Positions 1-12,363 are shown, counted from the first letter of the stretch. The stretch: 64,000 bases of DNA from Hypsibius dujardini (GCA_001579985.1 LRSR01000649.1:124001-188000); one strand, 5' to 3'. The notes: generated by a model from the letters alone, not told the origin. Program-made: numbers and translations.

Positions 1-1470
1 AGTTCGAACCGTCAATCAGGCTTGGTGGGGACGGTAAGGGAAAAAATTTCGAATATTGTAAACCCTCGAGATTTTATTGGTGTTCGGAGAGAGTGAAAAT
101 TTTCTTGGTAACTCGTAAGGGACCGAAAATTTTAGTGGCACTCCGATATATTCCGAACTACGGATTACCAGAAACATATGTGAACTTTAAGGACGACGCA
201 AAACTAGCTGATTATCTATGTGGTTAACTACCATAAAAATTCCCTACGCCGAAGCCGGGGGGGGGGGCAATTTACATGAGCCTGTTATTATGACTCGAAG
301 TTGATTATATCTGTAATCTGACGGAGCTCGTGTTAGGGAACCCTTATTTGTACCTTTAGGTTCTGGAATGCAAAAATTCTCTGATACCATAACGGCCAAA
401 TAAAAATATTTGTTCATCATAAACATGGAACTATTTCAAAAATAGTGAGGGGAGATTCTGAATTTGTCCTTTAAAAATCTTCCCAAGTAAGCAGTGCTAA
501 CTTCAAATTAAAAGTACAGGGTCCACCTACCACGAACATTTACTCAACGTTGAATGGGTTTCTAAATTTTAACGTTGCTCAAAACCTTAATTCTTTTAAA
601 AGCAGATGTCTAGGTGAGTTGACTTTCTTATACTAATTTGAGTTTTTAAAATGTCAGTGAAAATCGCTAGCCTCGGCGCTCTTTTTGTAAACTGGCAATT
701 TTTTTCTGTTAAGTTCGGCCAGGATCCAGCCGTTCTCTTCAAAGATATACATTCTTCAACCACATTTCACGGAAAATTGCTTAGTACATATTGTATACAT
801 ATTATTAGAAGACTCCACTAAACTATGTATCTTTGCTTCTGCACGGAAACATCAATTTTCTAAAATGTATAGATTATATTTCACCCAACCAGTTAGTTGT
901 CCCATAAAAATGTTGGAATCACCAGATGCAACGACATTCCTGTTCACTTTCGACTTTGACCGAAAGAAGGAAGCTCTTATTTCTACTCATACACTACTTT
1001 TGCTTGCTTGGTGGGTTGGCTTTACATGCTCAACTAGTGAGATTATGTCAAAGGTCATGTCAATCCAATCAACAATCAATCTACACAATCTACGTCTTTC
1101 ATTTGGCGAACCCTAGAAGCTTTCCATCGAAAGTGTTCATAATCTGTTAGCTTGCAACATGAGCTGAACTCTATCCAGCACATTTTTTAAAATTATGAAA
1201 CTGAAACCAGTACAAGCGGTTTATAGAAATATTTCGGACAGTTGGTAATTAATTCTAAACCTAAACGTTAAGTTTAAATTTTTGGGTCCTTCTGTGGAGG
1301 GCCTGGCGTTTGAAACGTCTTTTAAATAATTTGTTCCGGGTTTAAACGTAATATATATATATATACGTTTAGAATTGTTATCTACGTTCAACAATAATTA
1401 TCTTTTTAGGATTTATTGAAAGCAGTTTTCTTATCGCTTCTGGTAAAGAGCTTAACTATTTTTAGGGTAA

Positions 1471-1918
1471 CACTATTGTTCCACCCTTGTTCCACCCTTT
1501 TCCCACCATTTCCCTATAGTCCAACCCTTTTCGTTTTTAATTTGAATAAAGTTGAATAATGGAACGGAGGGCTTCCTGGGAGCCTGTCTGTTTCGAGTCG
1601 GAAATAGCTTCATTGTCATCTGAGCGGTCCCCATCATCTGCGACGGAGCTGCCACTCTCATTCATTTTGTCTCGAAACGACAAGTATAGTTATATATATT
1701 TAGTTATCTTTATCTTATTATCATACTAATAAACTATTCGAAATTGTTTGGCTTTTGGATTTCAATCATTCCATCAATCAGTAATTTATCTTATGAATAA
1801 CTAAGTATCGTGGTAACGTCTTGAAAGACATTTTTTTTGTATTTCAATTAAAAAAAATTAAAAGGGTGAGACCATAGTGAAAAGGGTGGGACTATAGTGA
1901 ATGGGTGGGACTCTGGTG
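1471..1918. mobile_element. candidate MITE-like element with imperfect, repetitive terminal inverted repeats
   Basis: Both ends carry iterated copies of a motif like TCCCACCCTTTTCACTATAG in opposite orientation. At the left (1471-1530), CCACCC-type units are read on the plus strand. At the right (1862-1918), GGGTGGGACTATAGTGA units are read as the reverse complement. The roughly 330-bp interior has a short acidic minus-strand frame starting with ATG near 1664, of 42 codons and resembling no known transposase. No clear target-site duplication is visible. The repeated subterminal motif and inverted symmetry suggest a non-autonomous DNA transposon. Family assignment (for example pogo/Tigger-like) would be a guess. 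Confidence 0.35.
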
Positions 1919-2186
1919 ATTTCCTTATTTTTATTTAGTGATGCTGCTTGGTTTCAATGTAAATTTTATAGTATGTTTTAAAAATTTAATTTTTTAAGTT
2001 AAATGTCGAAGTAAATGCAAATTTCTTCCCTTTAATGATACCCATGTAGGATTATTTGTTCGAAACCTAATCATAATGTGTAGGTTAGGGTTCAAGTTTT
2101 TAACGTTGCAGTTTAACTTTCAAATTTGATTCAATCGCTGTTAATGTAGTGATATTGCCTGATATGTTGTGTCGCACCATCGTTCT

Positions 2187-2275
2187 GATGACGTCATCGT
2201 GAGCTTAAGGCTCGTTAACGATCATTCTGCTACGCAGAAGCCACATGACTGATGTGCGCATCAAGTGCACTTGAT
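2187..2275. promoter_or_regulatory. cluster of perfect palindromes including a CRE and a paired TCAAGTG site
   Basis: GATGACGTCATC (2187-2198) contains the cAMP-response-element palindrome TGACGTCA. Seventy bases on, ATCAAGTGCACTTGAT (2260-2275) is a perfect 16-bp palindrome made of two inverted TCAAGTG cores, the core bound by NK-2 class homeodomain proteins. The cluster lies about 0.8 kb upstream of the GPCR-1 start. A regulatory role is inference only. Confidence 0.3.
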
Positions 2276-2530
2276 TACACAACACTATATGCCAATGTAA
2301 AAAATAAGTTTCGTATTACTATAATCAAATTTTCTGGACTTCACTACCGTATTGGTTACTCTACGTTACATATTAGTTCCAATTAAAAAAAGAAGATAAC
2401 GTTGTGGGAGAAAAAATTTGAGCTACAAAGCGGGGGTAGGGACGGCCTTCAAGAATTACATAGGGAAAGATATTGCGCGAGTCAAAGATGATCTAGCCAG
2501 TCTTTCACCGAATGCATGTTACTGTATCTG

Positions 2531-2562
<32 letters not shown>
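2531..2562. repeat. (TGAT)8 microsatellite
   Basis: Eight uninterrupted TGAT units. Related TTGATTGA and AATCAATC strings recur through introns and spacers of the whole window, so this looks like a genome-wide simple-sequence preference. Confidence 0.9.
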
Positions 2563-3017
2563 CATTCAAGCCAGTTACTACGGTCATTTCCGTTTCTATC
2601 AAGAGGCTTTATTCAAAAGACCTGGACCTTCAGTGATTAAATTGCAAAAGAAAACAGATGGCAGTCTGATCTATTTAGGAGCCCTTAACCATCTCCTCTT
2701 CCATATTATGCAATAATTACCAAATTTCGTTTACTGCACCCACCAGAAAGAAAAACACGATACGGTACACGTGTGGATGTTTGGAGTAAAAATTGTTGTT
2801 ACGGCTTGCTTCCGTTCTCCGCCAGATTAAACCATCTTAATTGAATAATGTAGTGGTTAATTGGCATGCTCCAGACGCAATTAGAGCTCAGGAATGTTCC
2901 CGGTAAAGCAATTTGACAACTTATATATGTATACATATGTATACCTCATTTTGCCGTTGTCGAGAACAAAGGTACAAGGCTCACATTTTAATCCGTTCAT
3001 TTCAGACATCGTACTAG

Positions 3018-3024
3018 TATAAAA
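3018..3024 (+). promoter_or_regulatory. TATA-like box of GPCR-1
   Basis: TATAAAA lies 64 bases before the ATG of GPCR-1. That spacing would put transcription start roughly 30 to 40 bases before the ATG. Confidence 0.4.
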
Positions 3025-3087
3025 TTGAGAGAGATGTGTAGAGGATAGGCGAACTTAACGTTTCGTTACAACACTGCTAAAAATACC

Positions 3088-4752
3088 ATGCCGACAAACT
3101 CCGGAAACATCTCCAAATACTACTGCATGAAAGAGTCTTTCACGCCGACTAATATCACCCGGTCCCTAAACAATTCCACCGCTCAAGTTGACCCAGCCAT
3201 TATTGTCTGGCCGTACATGGCGGGTGTGTTGTGCAGCGTCGCGGCTGTCCTCAACTTCTCCGCTCTTTTCGTCATCTTCAAGTTTCCAGTCCTCTTTAAG
3301 GGAGCTGGCTTTCTCATTGCTCATCTTCTGGCGTGTAATGCAATGGAATGCCTGACCGGTATCCCCATGCTGATCAACCGAGTGGCCAAGGCTCCCTACA
3401 TCCAAATGGACTGTGGGATTTGCAGATACCAACATGGTTTTTACATCACGTTCAACAATCTAGGTAACACACCGACCGGCCGTGTTGATAACGACGTAAT
3501 ACCGTAATTCGCATCGTATTTCAAGATTATACCTTCAACTATCCAAGTCAAAATTTCGGGGGTGCATTACGACGATATCAAAAATATATTTAGAAGCACT
3601 AATGTGTGCCATGATCCATTTTCGACAAAAAATTATGATACCGACGCACGTGAAACCTTTTTCGACATGTTTATAACAAAAGTGTATTTAAAAACTATCT
3701 TTAGGTTGGAACTTAACTTTTGGGAATTTATTTTATTTATAATGAATTACAACGTTTCACCCTTTGTAATTAATTTTAAAGATTGCAGTTATACTTACAA
3801 ATATTGCTGTTGATGTGAATTGACAATGAATTTGAAATTGCATTTTAAGAAAAGATAGTCATGAAAGGAGCACAAATATGAGAAATGCGTATTTGTAGCC
3901 AACTGGAGTGAAGCGTTACTTGGACTGAATCGGCTTGCCGCCATCATTTTACCCCTGCAATTCCACACGGTCAACCGAAACCTTATCCAACTACCGGCCC
4001 TTCTGGCCTGCTGGGTCCTCACTTTAGCTTACACTGTACCTCCTACAGCCGATATTCTCGGGATCTATCTGCTCTCCGAGACAGGGACCTGTGCAATCAT
4101 GTCGCAGACCGCAGTGACCCGCGTTCTCTATAGCTTAAACGCCTACTGCCCCACTGTGTTGATTGCGGCAGCCGCCTTCGTTATCACCACTAAATTCGCT
4201 CGAGATGTCAAACTGCGTCGCATGGTACATGTGGTGTCTGGTGAACAGGAGGCACGCCGGCCTCCGCCACTAGTTTCACCTGTGGTAGTAATGTCGGAGA
4301 GACAACGGCGAATCACCAAAATGTTAGTCATGTCATTCTGCTTGAGCTTGACCTGCCAGACACCGGTCTATATCTTGGTCAGCACCGGCTACAATGCCAG
4401 CAACCCCATCATCACCGTCTACCTAAACCTCTTGACGATGGTCCATTATGCCGCCACTCCAGTACGTATTTTCGCTAAGCACATTTTAAATAAAATCACA
4501 ATAAATAAATAGAAATTACAAAAGTGTGTGTCCTTTGTATACATTTAAAAAGTACATATAAAGATCATTTGGATACTTGTTTGCTCCTGGAAAGTTTTTT
4601 TTGCGTAGGTCGTGTTCTTCACCATGAACAAGGATTATCGCGACAAGGTGGGCGTTATTTGGGCCGGACTTGGAGGCACCACAGTCGCCGTTGGCCCGAT
4701 GGAGGACGTCACCGCTATTGGGAACAGAGGGAGAGTTCGTCCCATCGGTTAA
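3088..4752 (+). CDS. rhodopsin-like G-protein-coupled receptor (GPCR-1), 3 exons
   Basis: Exons 3088-3463, 3899-4461 and 4609-4752 join in phases 1 and 0 to give about 360 residues ending in TAA. The N-terminus has several N-glycosylation sequons (NIS, NIT, NST), followed by seven predicted hydrophobic segments. TM1 begins near IIVWPYMAG. TM3 ends in LGLNRL, where typical class A receptors have E/DRY. TM7 has ATP, then a phase-0 intron, then VVFF, in place of NPxxY. The cytoplasmic tail is short. The family is lineage-expanded and I cannot name a ligand. A decayed tandem copy follows at 5836-7149, and GPCR-2 at 22.7 kb shares the NWxxxxLGxxRL signature. It could be a peptide or chemosensory receptor; the sequence does not say which. 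Confidence 0.8.
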
Positions 4753-5835
4753 GCGGAAAGGCGTACTACTCTAATGATCCAGATCAGAGCCATCAAGAAG
4801 CAATGAAATTATGGCGTCGTCCTTCCTTCTACTGATATACTAGTATGCTTACACTGTTCAACACCGTAGTACTACACTGTAGTATCATAGCGTTTGCTAC
4901 ATTTGGTTATGATCGTAAACTTCCATGGTCAGTTCTACAGGTATATCCTAGAGCTGAATAATAGTCATTGTCATCTCTCACGACCAGATTGTGCCAAAAC
5001 AACTATCGTATATTAATACTATTTGTAGATGGTAAGGTAATATACACACGCTTTTTGGTATATTCAGGGGGCTTATGCAGCGTGTAGTTAGTGCAATAAT
5101 AATAAGGAAATGTGGGCCAAAATGTTGAATCATGACGCTAATGTCAAAACCGCTAAAAAACAAGCACCCATATTGCAATGCTGAAACAGTGTACACTGCA
5201 TTTCTGGTGTCGAACAAAGCGACATGAAGGAACATTTTACCGAAACTTCTTGTCAATTTGTGGATGCGTGATACGTGCTTGCGCATATCAAGATTTCGAA
5301 AATGCGTGACATGATATTAGGGAAGGGGTCTATCTCTCTTTACACTTACATTTGTCTCTTCGAAATATAAATACTACGTGTGTTTTTGTACATTAAGACT
5401 AGGAGGCATGTGACGCACGTGAGCCTTGTTGATGCATCCCGTGCTCCGGCAAACGATCCTTCGCAGCATTCGTGCAACTGCGATGTGCTGAGCTCGTAAT
5501 TAAGCCCATAAATAGCACGCTATTAGCCGCTTAATCGAACAACACTCGCATCATTTAATTTAAAGCTTCCTGTCCGTCGCAGTCAAGCGACATCTTCCGG
5601 CTGGCTCAGGTCCTTCCAAATTCATTGCTATCAACCCTGTTTAGACATTGTATTATAAACTATCTGATATTACAGTAAAATCTGCCTCTCAAATACTATT
5701 TAATACTCATTCTAAATTTAACTACTTAGGTATGTTATTGTCGGAAATGTATGGAACATGTGAAATTAGTCAGAATTATATATAAAATAACTGTGATCCT
5801 GTCATTACGTTTTGTGTATCATCATCATATGCATC
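4753..5835. other. spacer between GPCR-1 and its decayed copy
   Basis: No gene recognised. A TATA-like string (CATAAATAG, near 5508) lies about 320 bases before the pseudogene's ATG and may be the relic of a duplicated promoter, although its spacing differs from that at GPCR-1. Confidence 0.45.
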
Positions 5836-7149
5836 ATGCCGGCAAGTCCAGGAAACATCTTGAAGTACTACTGCGCGCCAGAATGGTTCGAATCAACAAA
5901 TATATCTCTGCTCATAATCCGCTGCTCATCAAATTGATCCCGCCTTCATTGTTTGGTCTTACACTACCGGTGTGCTGTGTTGAGTCACTGCGGTCCTCAG
6001 TTTCTCCGCTTTGGCCGTCATCTCCAAGTTTCCGGTCCTCTCGAAAGGAAGCCGGCTTTCTCATTGCTCACCTTCTGGCATGCAGCGGGATGCCTGACCG
6101 GTATCTCCATGCTGATCAGCCGAGTGGTCACGACTCTCTACATCCAACAGGACTGTGGGATTTACAGATGCCAACAGGTTTTCTACGTCACTTTCAATAC
6201 TTCAGGTACGTACCGGTATAAATAATTCGAACCATGGCGAGTTTGAAATACTTGTACTTGTTTTTACCTTCACGGATACAATTAGTTATTTTACACTAAT
6301 TTCGCTCTAATTAATTAAGAACAGAAATCCTTAAATAATTGCAATGAGCTGCTTTTTACAACAAAAAGATATTTTAAATAGCGTTTCACTGTTTTAAAAA
6401 TATTTTCAAAAAATGACGTAAATTCGAGAACGACCCTCCAAACAACCATTCGGATTTTCGCACATTTGCAGACAAGTTAGCTTGCTGGTGCCTCACTTTA
6501 GCCTACGGACTCCTATCGACGGCAGACCTTCTCGGCGCGTACCGACTCACTCCCACGGGGACTTGTTCCGTCGTCGCCCAAACCGCCACAAGCCGGTCAC
6601 TACACACCATTAACACTTACGTTTCCATAATCCTTGACCTTGGTGATGATCACCAAATTTTCCAGGGTTTCGAAGGTCCGCCGTAGTTTGGTAGAATGTG
6701 CGGCAGTACCGCAGTAGCAAGAGCAGCCGCCGCAGTAGTCTCGCAGTCCTGTCAAATCGCAACGACAGAAAAGAATCTCCAAGATGGTGGTAATGTCGTT
6801 TTCCATGAATTCGACGTGTCAGATTCCTCTGTACATCTTCATCAGCGCCGGCTACGCTACCCGCAAGCCGGGTGTCACGCTCCACCTTAATCTCTTCGCA
6901 CTGGTACACTACGTTGCCACTTCAGTAGGTTCTTCCATCATTTCAGACGATTATATAAACACTGGATGCAGATAATGAGATGCCACAATTTGTTTGTAGA
7001 TCGTCTTCTTGACGATGAACAAGGACTATTGCGATAAGGTCGCCGTGCTTTGGGCGAGACTTCGTAGCACTAGCACGATCATGGCGGAGGCCCCGAGGAA
7101 GGACGCCACCGGAACTGGGACCCAACCAAGGGTTGGCGCCAGCGGCTAG
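5836..7149 (+). pseudogene. decayed tandem copy of GPCR-1
   Basis: The copy keeps the three-exon layout of GPCR-1. Exon 1 relic is 5836-6205, exon 2 relic 6472-6924, exon 3 relic 7000-7149, all with recognisable splice sites. Parallel peptides are clear: GNILKYYC against GNISKYYC, GFLIAHLLAC in both, IVFLTMNKDY against VVFFTMNKDY. The frame is broken several times. Exon 1 has at least two frameshifts and an in-frame TGA inside the TM1 region (LC-stop-V). Exon 2 has lost about 100 bases, which in GPCR-1 encode the end of TM3 and the LNRL motif, and it has further shifts and stops in the third intracellular loop region. The last exon is open to its TAG, so decay may be fairly recent. It cannot encode a seven-helix receptor. 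Confidence 0.8.
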
Positions 7150-9329
7150 CTTCAATTATGTGACCCTGGTATTTGTTGAAGTCATTTGCCGCTCAATATG
7201 TCAAGGTTGATTCTCATGTTCTTCATATTACTCAAATGTACTCGTACTGTATTTCTCCTACTGTACTAGTTCTCGTTCTTGTCTTGTGCGAATGTTGTTT
7301 CTGTGTCGATTGGAGAATGCGCTTGTTGACATTGTTGTAGCCATGTCTGTCCGATAAAGATGAGTCTACGAAGCTCGATTCGAGACTCGACTTCTCGCTT
7401 TGATTTCTAAATTCTTATTCAGTCTACTTTTCATCGTCTTGCGATCTTGTCTTGTCTTCATTTCTTGCGCAAGTGATAATTCCGAAAAGCAGTACTCGTA
7501 ATTCTCGTGTATCGCAAGGTCAACAGGACTTCCGGGTTTTCGAAGGGAGAATAGGTCCTCTCAATTACAATCCTTTTTTAATAACATTTTGTAAGATTTG
7601 TGTTCTAAACTGTACCCTCTTTCATGTGTCTTGTTTTGACCAGAGAGATTTCGATTCTGGGACTAGGATACATTTTTGCTGTGACACAACATTATTGCAA
7701 ACGTTTCTCCTCTCTGCAACCTTCTAACTGCCTCCTTCCTAGCTGAGCACACAGGAGAAGCACGGTAGTAACACACAAACGAAAACAATCCCACTGCGGC
7801 TGGAACTGTAGGAAGCTGTTCTGGACTGTCCCACTGTAGATCTGAGTATAGGAAGACAACGAAAAACACCACGACCAAGTCAGCCAGACACGGAGCTCAA
7901 TGAAAATGTCGATGCAAAAGCCGAAAAACGCGTCGACTGATTTATTCAAGTACAGACGGAACCGAAGCCGTCGCCAAACGAACAATGCTAACACTGCTCC
8001 AATCAGATCGAGCGCTAGGCCGCGAGCGAACAAATCAAAATAGCCGCACATAAAAAAAGAGCTACCACGCGCAACTAATTATCTAGTTATGAAATAAAGG
8101 AAGAGATGAACAACCAGCGAAAGACAAAGGAACAAAAGGAACAGAAGGAATGATTTTGGCTACAGCATCAGATTACGGACGCTTAGGCTATTTTCATCGT
8201 CTATTGTTTCGTGTCAAAGGGAAAACCCCTTAATTTCAAATTGTCAAGTGAGACTTTCAAACTGGAAATCAGGTGAATTGAGAATAATCGTTAAGGTCGT
8301 TCAACATCTCAGTCTAGTCTCGTCGATCTGGACGTCAACTAAGAACGCCTTAACAGGTGGTGCCACCACGCGGCGAAACGCCGCCGTGCCGTGCGTGTTA
8401 ATGAGAAGGTTCGCTTCGCTCAAGCCCGACATTTGTTTTCTTGGAGATTTTTAGTTTTACAGACGTCCCAGCTGTTTCTCAATCTTATCCTTAATCGTTT
8501 TTATGGAATAATTTTCTGATCCACCTGCTCCTCTTAGGACATCTTTGGTGTGGAGTATTGACAAAGAGGAACATCCACGTCAAGGTTTGATCGTCCAATC
8601 AAAAGAAATGGACATTTCATCACCAATATCATCATGGTCGCGCATTTTCTTCTCATTCATCCCTCGCTGATTGCAGCTCTTTCCCGGTTTATTTAAACAG
8701 GTAAGATAATGCACTTGTAATAGCATTATTTCAGTGCATAGTGAAGTCATTCGAAGCAGGGCATAAAACTTGAGACAACAGAAGAGAAACCGCAGATCAG
8801 GTGATTCTTCCCAATCAACAATCAATCAGAGCCATTCTAGACAGTTTCTCACAACATTTTCTGGGTGTTCCATCTCTAATTTATCCCTTCCCCTACTTGA
8901 TTAAAACTATTTAGTCAAGGCATTTTTTGAGTTTCCTACTTAGAACGTCATTGCTTGGTTCGTACTCGTCTACTACCTGAATGAAAAGTGACTCCATTTC
9001 TCGAGAAGATTTGGTTAATACGCAACGCTAAATCAGTCAATCAAGCGATATGTGCTTGGCCAACGTTTGTCCCAACTCAGTCCCATAACAATCAGGCACA
9101 GCAACGAAGCGCGTAGACAGCTCTCCCTGTTATTTAATCTAACATACCGAAGAAGGTTTCATTGATTAGACGCAATCAACAATCAAGCGCCCGCTTCATA
9201 TAAATATAGCTGTGATTGTTTAAATACATGAATGAATCGATTGGCTGTTCAGGCAACTGTTTCCTTCACATTTGTACCTTGGTTTCCGGATAGTTTCATT
9301 CTGTTTCCGTTGTTCCCTTTTGCAGTGTA
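7150..9329. other. intergenic region
   Basis: No well-supported gene. The only notable reading frame is the hydrophobic minus-strand one at 7692-8051, listed separately. Short CTTGTCTT-type repeats occur near 7270-7460. A polypyrimidine tract and AG just before the TFDP ATG (9325) suggest a 5'-UTR intron of TFDP extends leftward into this region. Confidence 0.5.
7692..8051 (-). CDS. hypothetical membrane-protein reading frame, unrecognised
   Basis: A 119-codon ATG-to-stop frame with two hydrophobic stretches (about residues 10-26 and 42-62) separated by a basic patch (WRRLRFR). A second minus-strand frame over 7663-7878 is also strongly hydrophobic (VVVFFVVFLY). That could mean a frameshifted relic or an exon read in another phase. 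No family resemblance, no splice context that settles it and no neighbour that helps. It may well be non-coding. Confidence 0.15.
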   Translation of the reverse strand: MCGYFDLFARGLALDLIGAVLALFVWRRLRFRLYLNKSVDAFFGFCIDIFIELRVWLTWSWCFSLSSYTQIYSGTVQNSFLQFQPQWDCFRLCVTTVLLLCAQLGRRQLEGCREEKRLQ

Positions 9330-11966
9330 ATGAGCAAACAGCCAGCTCAGGCGGGCGCCGGACCCTCTGTCCAATCAACAGCAGCACCTACTACGACAAC
9401 GTCTCCGGCAACGCTGACTCCCTCTTCTTCTTCCAGTACTTCTCACTTGCCGAAATATTTCACCCTCTCCTCCACAAAGGTCAATTTTGTGGCCACGGCC
9501 ACCCCCAAAGCAGTGCCATCTCTGTTGAAGACTGTCATGGGTCCGTCCACTATCACCGGGGTTCGTGCTGCCAATCCACAAGTACGACTTGGCATCGCTT
9601 GGACTTGTTGATTGGTTGATTGTGCTGTTAGTTTCTTCAAAATTCAAAAACATTTCACCACGTTTACCTTATTCTACAGTATCCTTTAGATTGTGCTATC
9701 TGATTTTGGATTTTTTACGATTATATTTGCTTTCTTGATTAGACTGAAAATGGGTAATTCAAAAGTGTTATTTACAGGTAGCGGTAGGAACGGCCTCTAC
9801 ATCCGCGACGCCGGCCACTATTACCACTACAAGCAAAGTGCTAAGCGGCAGTGGCACCAGCCAGACCGTCCGCTTCCCCATGACTTTCAACATTCCCACG
9901 TCGGCGAACGGGAAGAACGGAGTGATCCCAGTGGTATTATCCCCGAGCACCGCCGGTCGCCCAGCCGGGCCGTCAGGCGTCAAGGCAGCCGCTCCTCTTT
10001 CTGCTCCTCTCGCCACTACACCGATCACTCCATCGGCGCCGCGGCAGTCGGGCGCGGTGGCGGCTGCTGCGCGGAAACGTGCTCGCATGGAAGCGGCCGG
10101 AGTGACATACAGCGGGAAGAAAGTTAAGACGGAAGAGGGCGGCAGTTCGAAGAAAAGTGCCGCGGAATTGGCAGCCAGTCGACGGAGGAGACGCACTACC
10201 GAGGACGGGGTCAAGGGGCTGCGGTACTTTGCCACGAAAGTCTGCGACAAAGTTCGGGAGAAGAATGTAGGTCCAGGATTACTGACAAATAGATCGACTG
10301 ACATACAGGCAGACAGACAGACCGACAGACCGACCAGACACACAGACAGATGTAAACAGATCTATCGACATAAAATAGGAAGATAATCGGAAAGCTGGGA
10401 GTCGGAATGTTAAGGTTGGCAGATTTCTAACTGATGTGATCTTTTCCTGTCCGTTTCAGTTGACCTCCTACAACGCCGTGGCCGAGGATCTCGTGCAAGA
10501 GTACTCTGACCCACATCCTAGCAAGTCGCGCGAAGAAGTGGCCTGCGAGCAGAAGAACATTCGTCGGCGTGTTTATGACGCCTTGAACGTCCTGATGGCC
10601 ATCAACGTCATCGCCAAGGAGCGGAAGCAGATTCGATGGGTCGGTCTACCTCGCTCGCTCAACGAGGCCGGCATCCCCAAACGGGAGAACTTGCAGGAGC
10701 GTAAGAGAAATCTGCAGTCGCTGCGACAGCGGCTCTTCCATTCCTCATTGCAACTGATTGGTCTAAAGGAATTGGCTGAGGACAACAAGGCACATAAGGC
10801 TGCCATCTTGGCTGCAGAATTCGAGGCCGCCAAGGTACTGTCTGTTTATCTTTCTGTGTCTGATTATCTGTCTTGATTACTTCTCTGTCTTTGTATCTGT
10901 GACTTTATTTGTTTGATTGTTTGTTCGTCTGTCTGTCTGTCTGTCTGTATGTCTGTATGTCTCTGTCTCTATCTGTCTGCATTTGCGCCTGTATCTTGTG
11001 CATGTATCTTGTTTGCATGAGCAGGTTTTTGCCTGTGGGTCTGCCTTTGTCTGCATGGACATCTACTTGTCTGTCAATCCGTCAGTTTTTTTGTGCCTCT
11101 ATCGGTCTATTTTCTTGACTTGATCCTTTTAATAATATCTCCTACGATTGTTTCCAGGAGTCGCCGTTCTACGACATCAAGCGAGCTGAGATTGCCAATG
11201 CTGCAATCGCATCCGAGCTGGACCAAGACGAATCGCAGCATATCCATATGCCCTTCCTCTTTGTCACATGCGGCAACCGTTGCGAAGTGGAGTGTGGCGT
11301 CAGCACTGACCAGAAGGAGTATGAGCTACAGTTCTCCGAACCCTTCAAGATTGTCGAGGACACGGAAGTGCTACGGAATATGAGCCTGGTCCGGGCGCTC
11401 GACAAGGGCGAGTACGGAGTGGAGGAGGTGAAAAAAGCCGTCCAACAGGTGTGTTGAGCCTTGTGGTTGCTTCACTGCCCTTTCGATACAATCATATTGC
11501 CCAAATAAAAATTTAGTTTGAATAATTTTAATTTAATGCTTCAGTACTTATTATTCTTGTTTATTTTGTTACTTTTCTATTGAAAGGCTTTCTCATTCGG
11601 CACATATTAATTCAGCTCTTGTGATTTAAAGACATTTTGTAAGTATCAAGAAATATGTGATTGAAAAGAGATGTTCTTTTTTTATGTCTAATTGATATTG
11701 CGAGAACTTTTTCGGTTTGTTTACGTAAATTATATTTTGCAGTTGCCTACTTTCATGACCAACCGCTTCATCGGTTTGCTGAATGACCATCAGGATAAAA
11801 TTAAGAAGTTGAATGAAAGCATTCGGCAGCAGGAAGCGGCCCGTGCGGCCGCGGTATTGGACGCAAAGAAAAAGCAGCAACAATTTAAGGTAAAATACTG
11901 ATTGGAAGTTAAGACATATTACAGACAGACAGACAACCAGTCAAAGAGACAGAGACATGCAGAGAA

Positions 11967-11999
<33 letters not shown>

Positions 12000-12363
12000 T
12001 ATGCAGACATATTGGATATAGGGAGACGACAGGTAGTATAAAACATTTTATTTTTAGGCAGTGCAGAACGTTTTGAATGGAAAGGTAGCAATTGCGCCCA
12101 TGCCGATAAAGATTGAAGAAGGATTAGCGGAGCACAGCCCCTCCACCAGTGTCCCCGAGGCAACAGCGTCTTCCTCCGCCGCAGATCTGTTTCATACCGT
12201 CTCGCAACCACACTGCGCGCCCATTGCTTCTCTCCAAACCGGATCGCCGATCACACTCAAGCCGGCTTATTACATTCAGGTATCCAAGGTACCGCCGGTT
12301 CCACAGAAGGTGGTGCCCTCAGTTGCTACCACTTCGACTACTATGCCGGCGGGGTCAAGTTAA
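9330..12363 (+). CDS. TFDP: transcription factor DP (E2F dimerisation partner), 6 exons
   Basis: Exons 9330-9581, 9778-10266, 10460-10834, 11158-11448, 11743-11889 and 12058-12363 all join in phase 0 to give 619 residues. DP proteins pair with E2F factors to bind promoters of S-phase genes in the nucleus. The winged-helix DNA-binding domain runs from KGLRYFATKVCDKV (end of exon 2) through NIRRRVYDALNVLMA, the DP-family hallmark, to IRWVGLP in exon 3. The coiled-coil DP dimerisation region follows (RKRNLQSLRQRL, then exons 4-5). The N-terminal 220 residues are Ser/Thr/Pro/Ala-rich with a basic stretch (AARKRAR). The C-terminus is disordered. The ATG follows a good 3' splice site (TTTTGCAG) by four bases, so a 5'-UTR exon probably lies upstream. 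Introns 2, 3 and 5 carry (CTGT)/(ACAG) tracts. Confidence 0.93.

Larger units (their letters stand above)
1..3087. other. intergenic region upstream of GPCR-1
   Basis: I recognise no protein gene here; the open frames are short and resemble nothing known to me. The stretch holds a candidate short DNA-transposon relic (1471-1918), a group of perfect palindromes (2187-2275), a (TGAT)n microsatellite (2531-2562) and a TATA-like box near the GPCR-1 start. Confidence 0.6.

Noticed and set aside
1-20. GTTCGAACC at the window start as a tRNA T-loop
   Set aside because: No acceptor stem, anticodon arm or D-arm can be placed around it, and most of any gene would lie outside the window.
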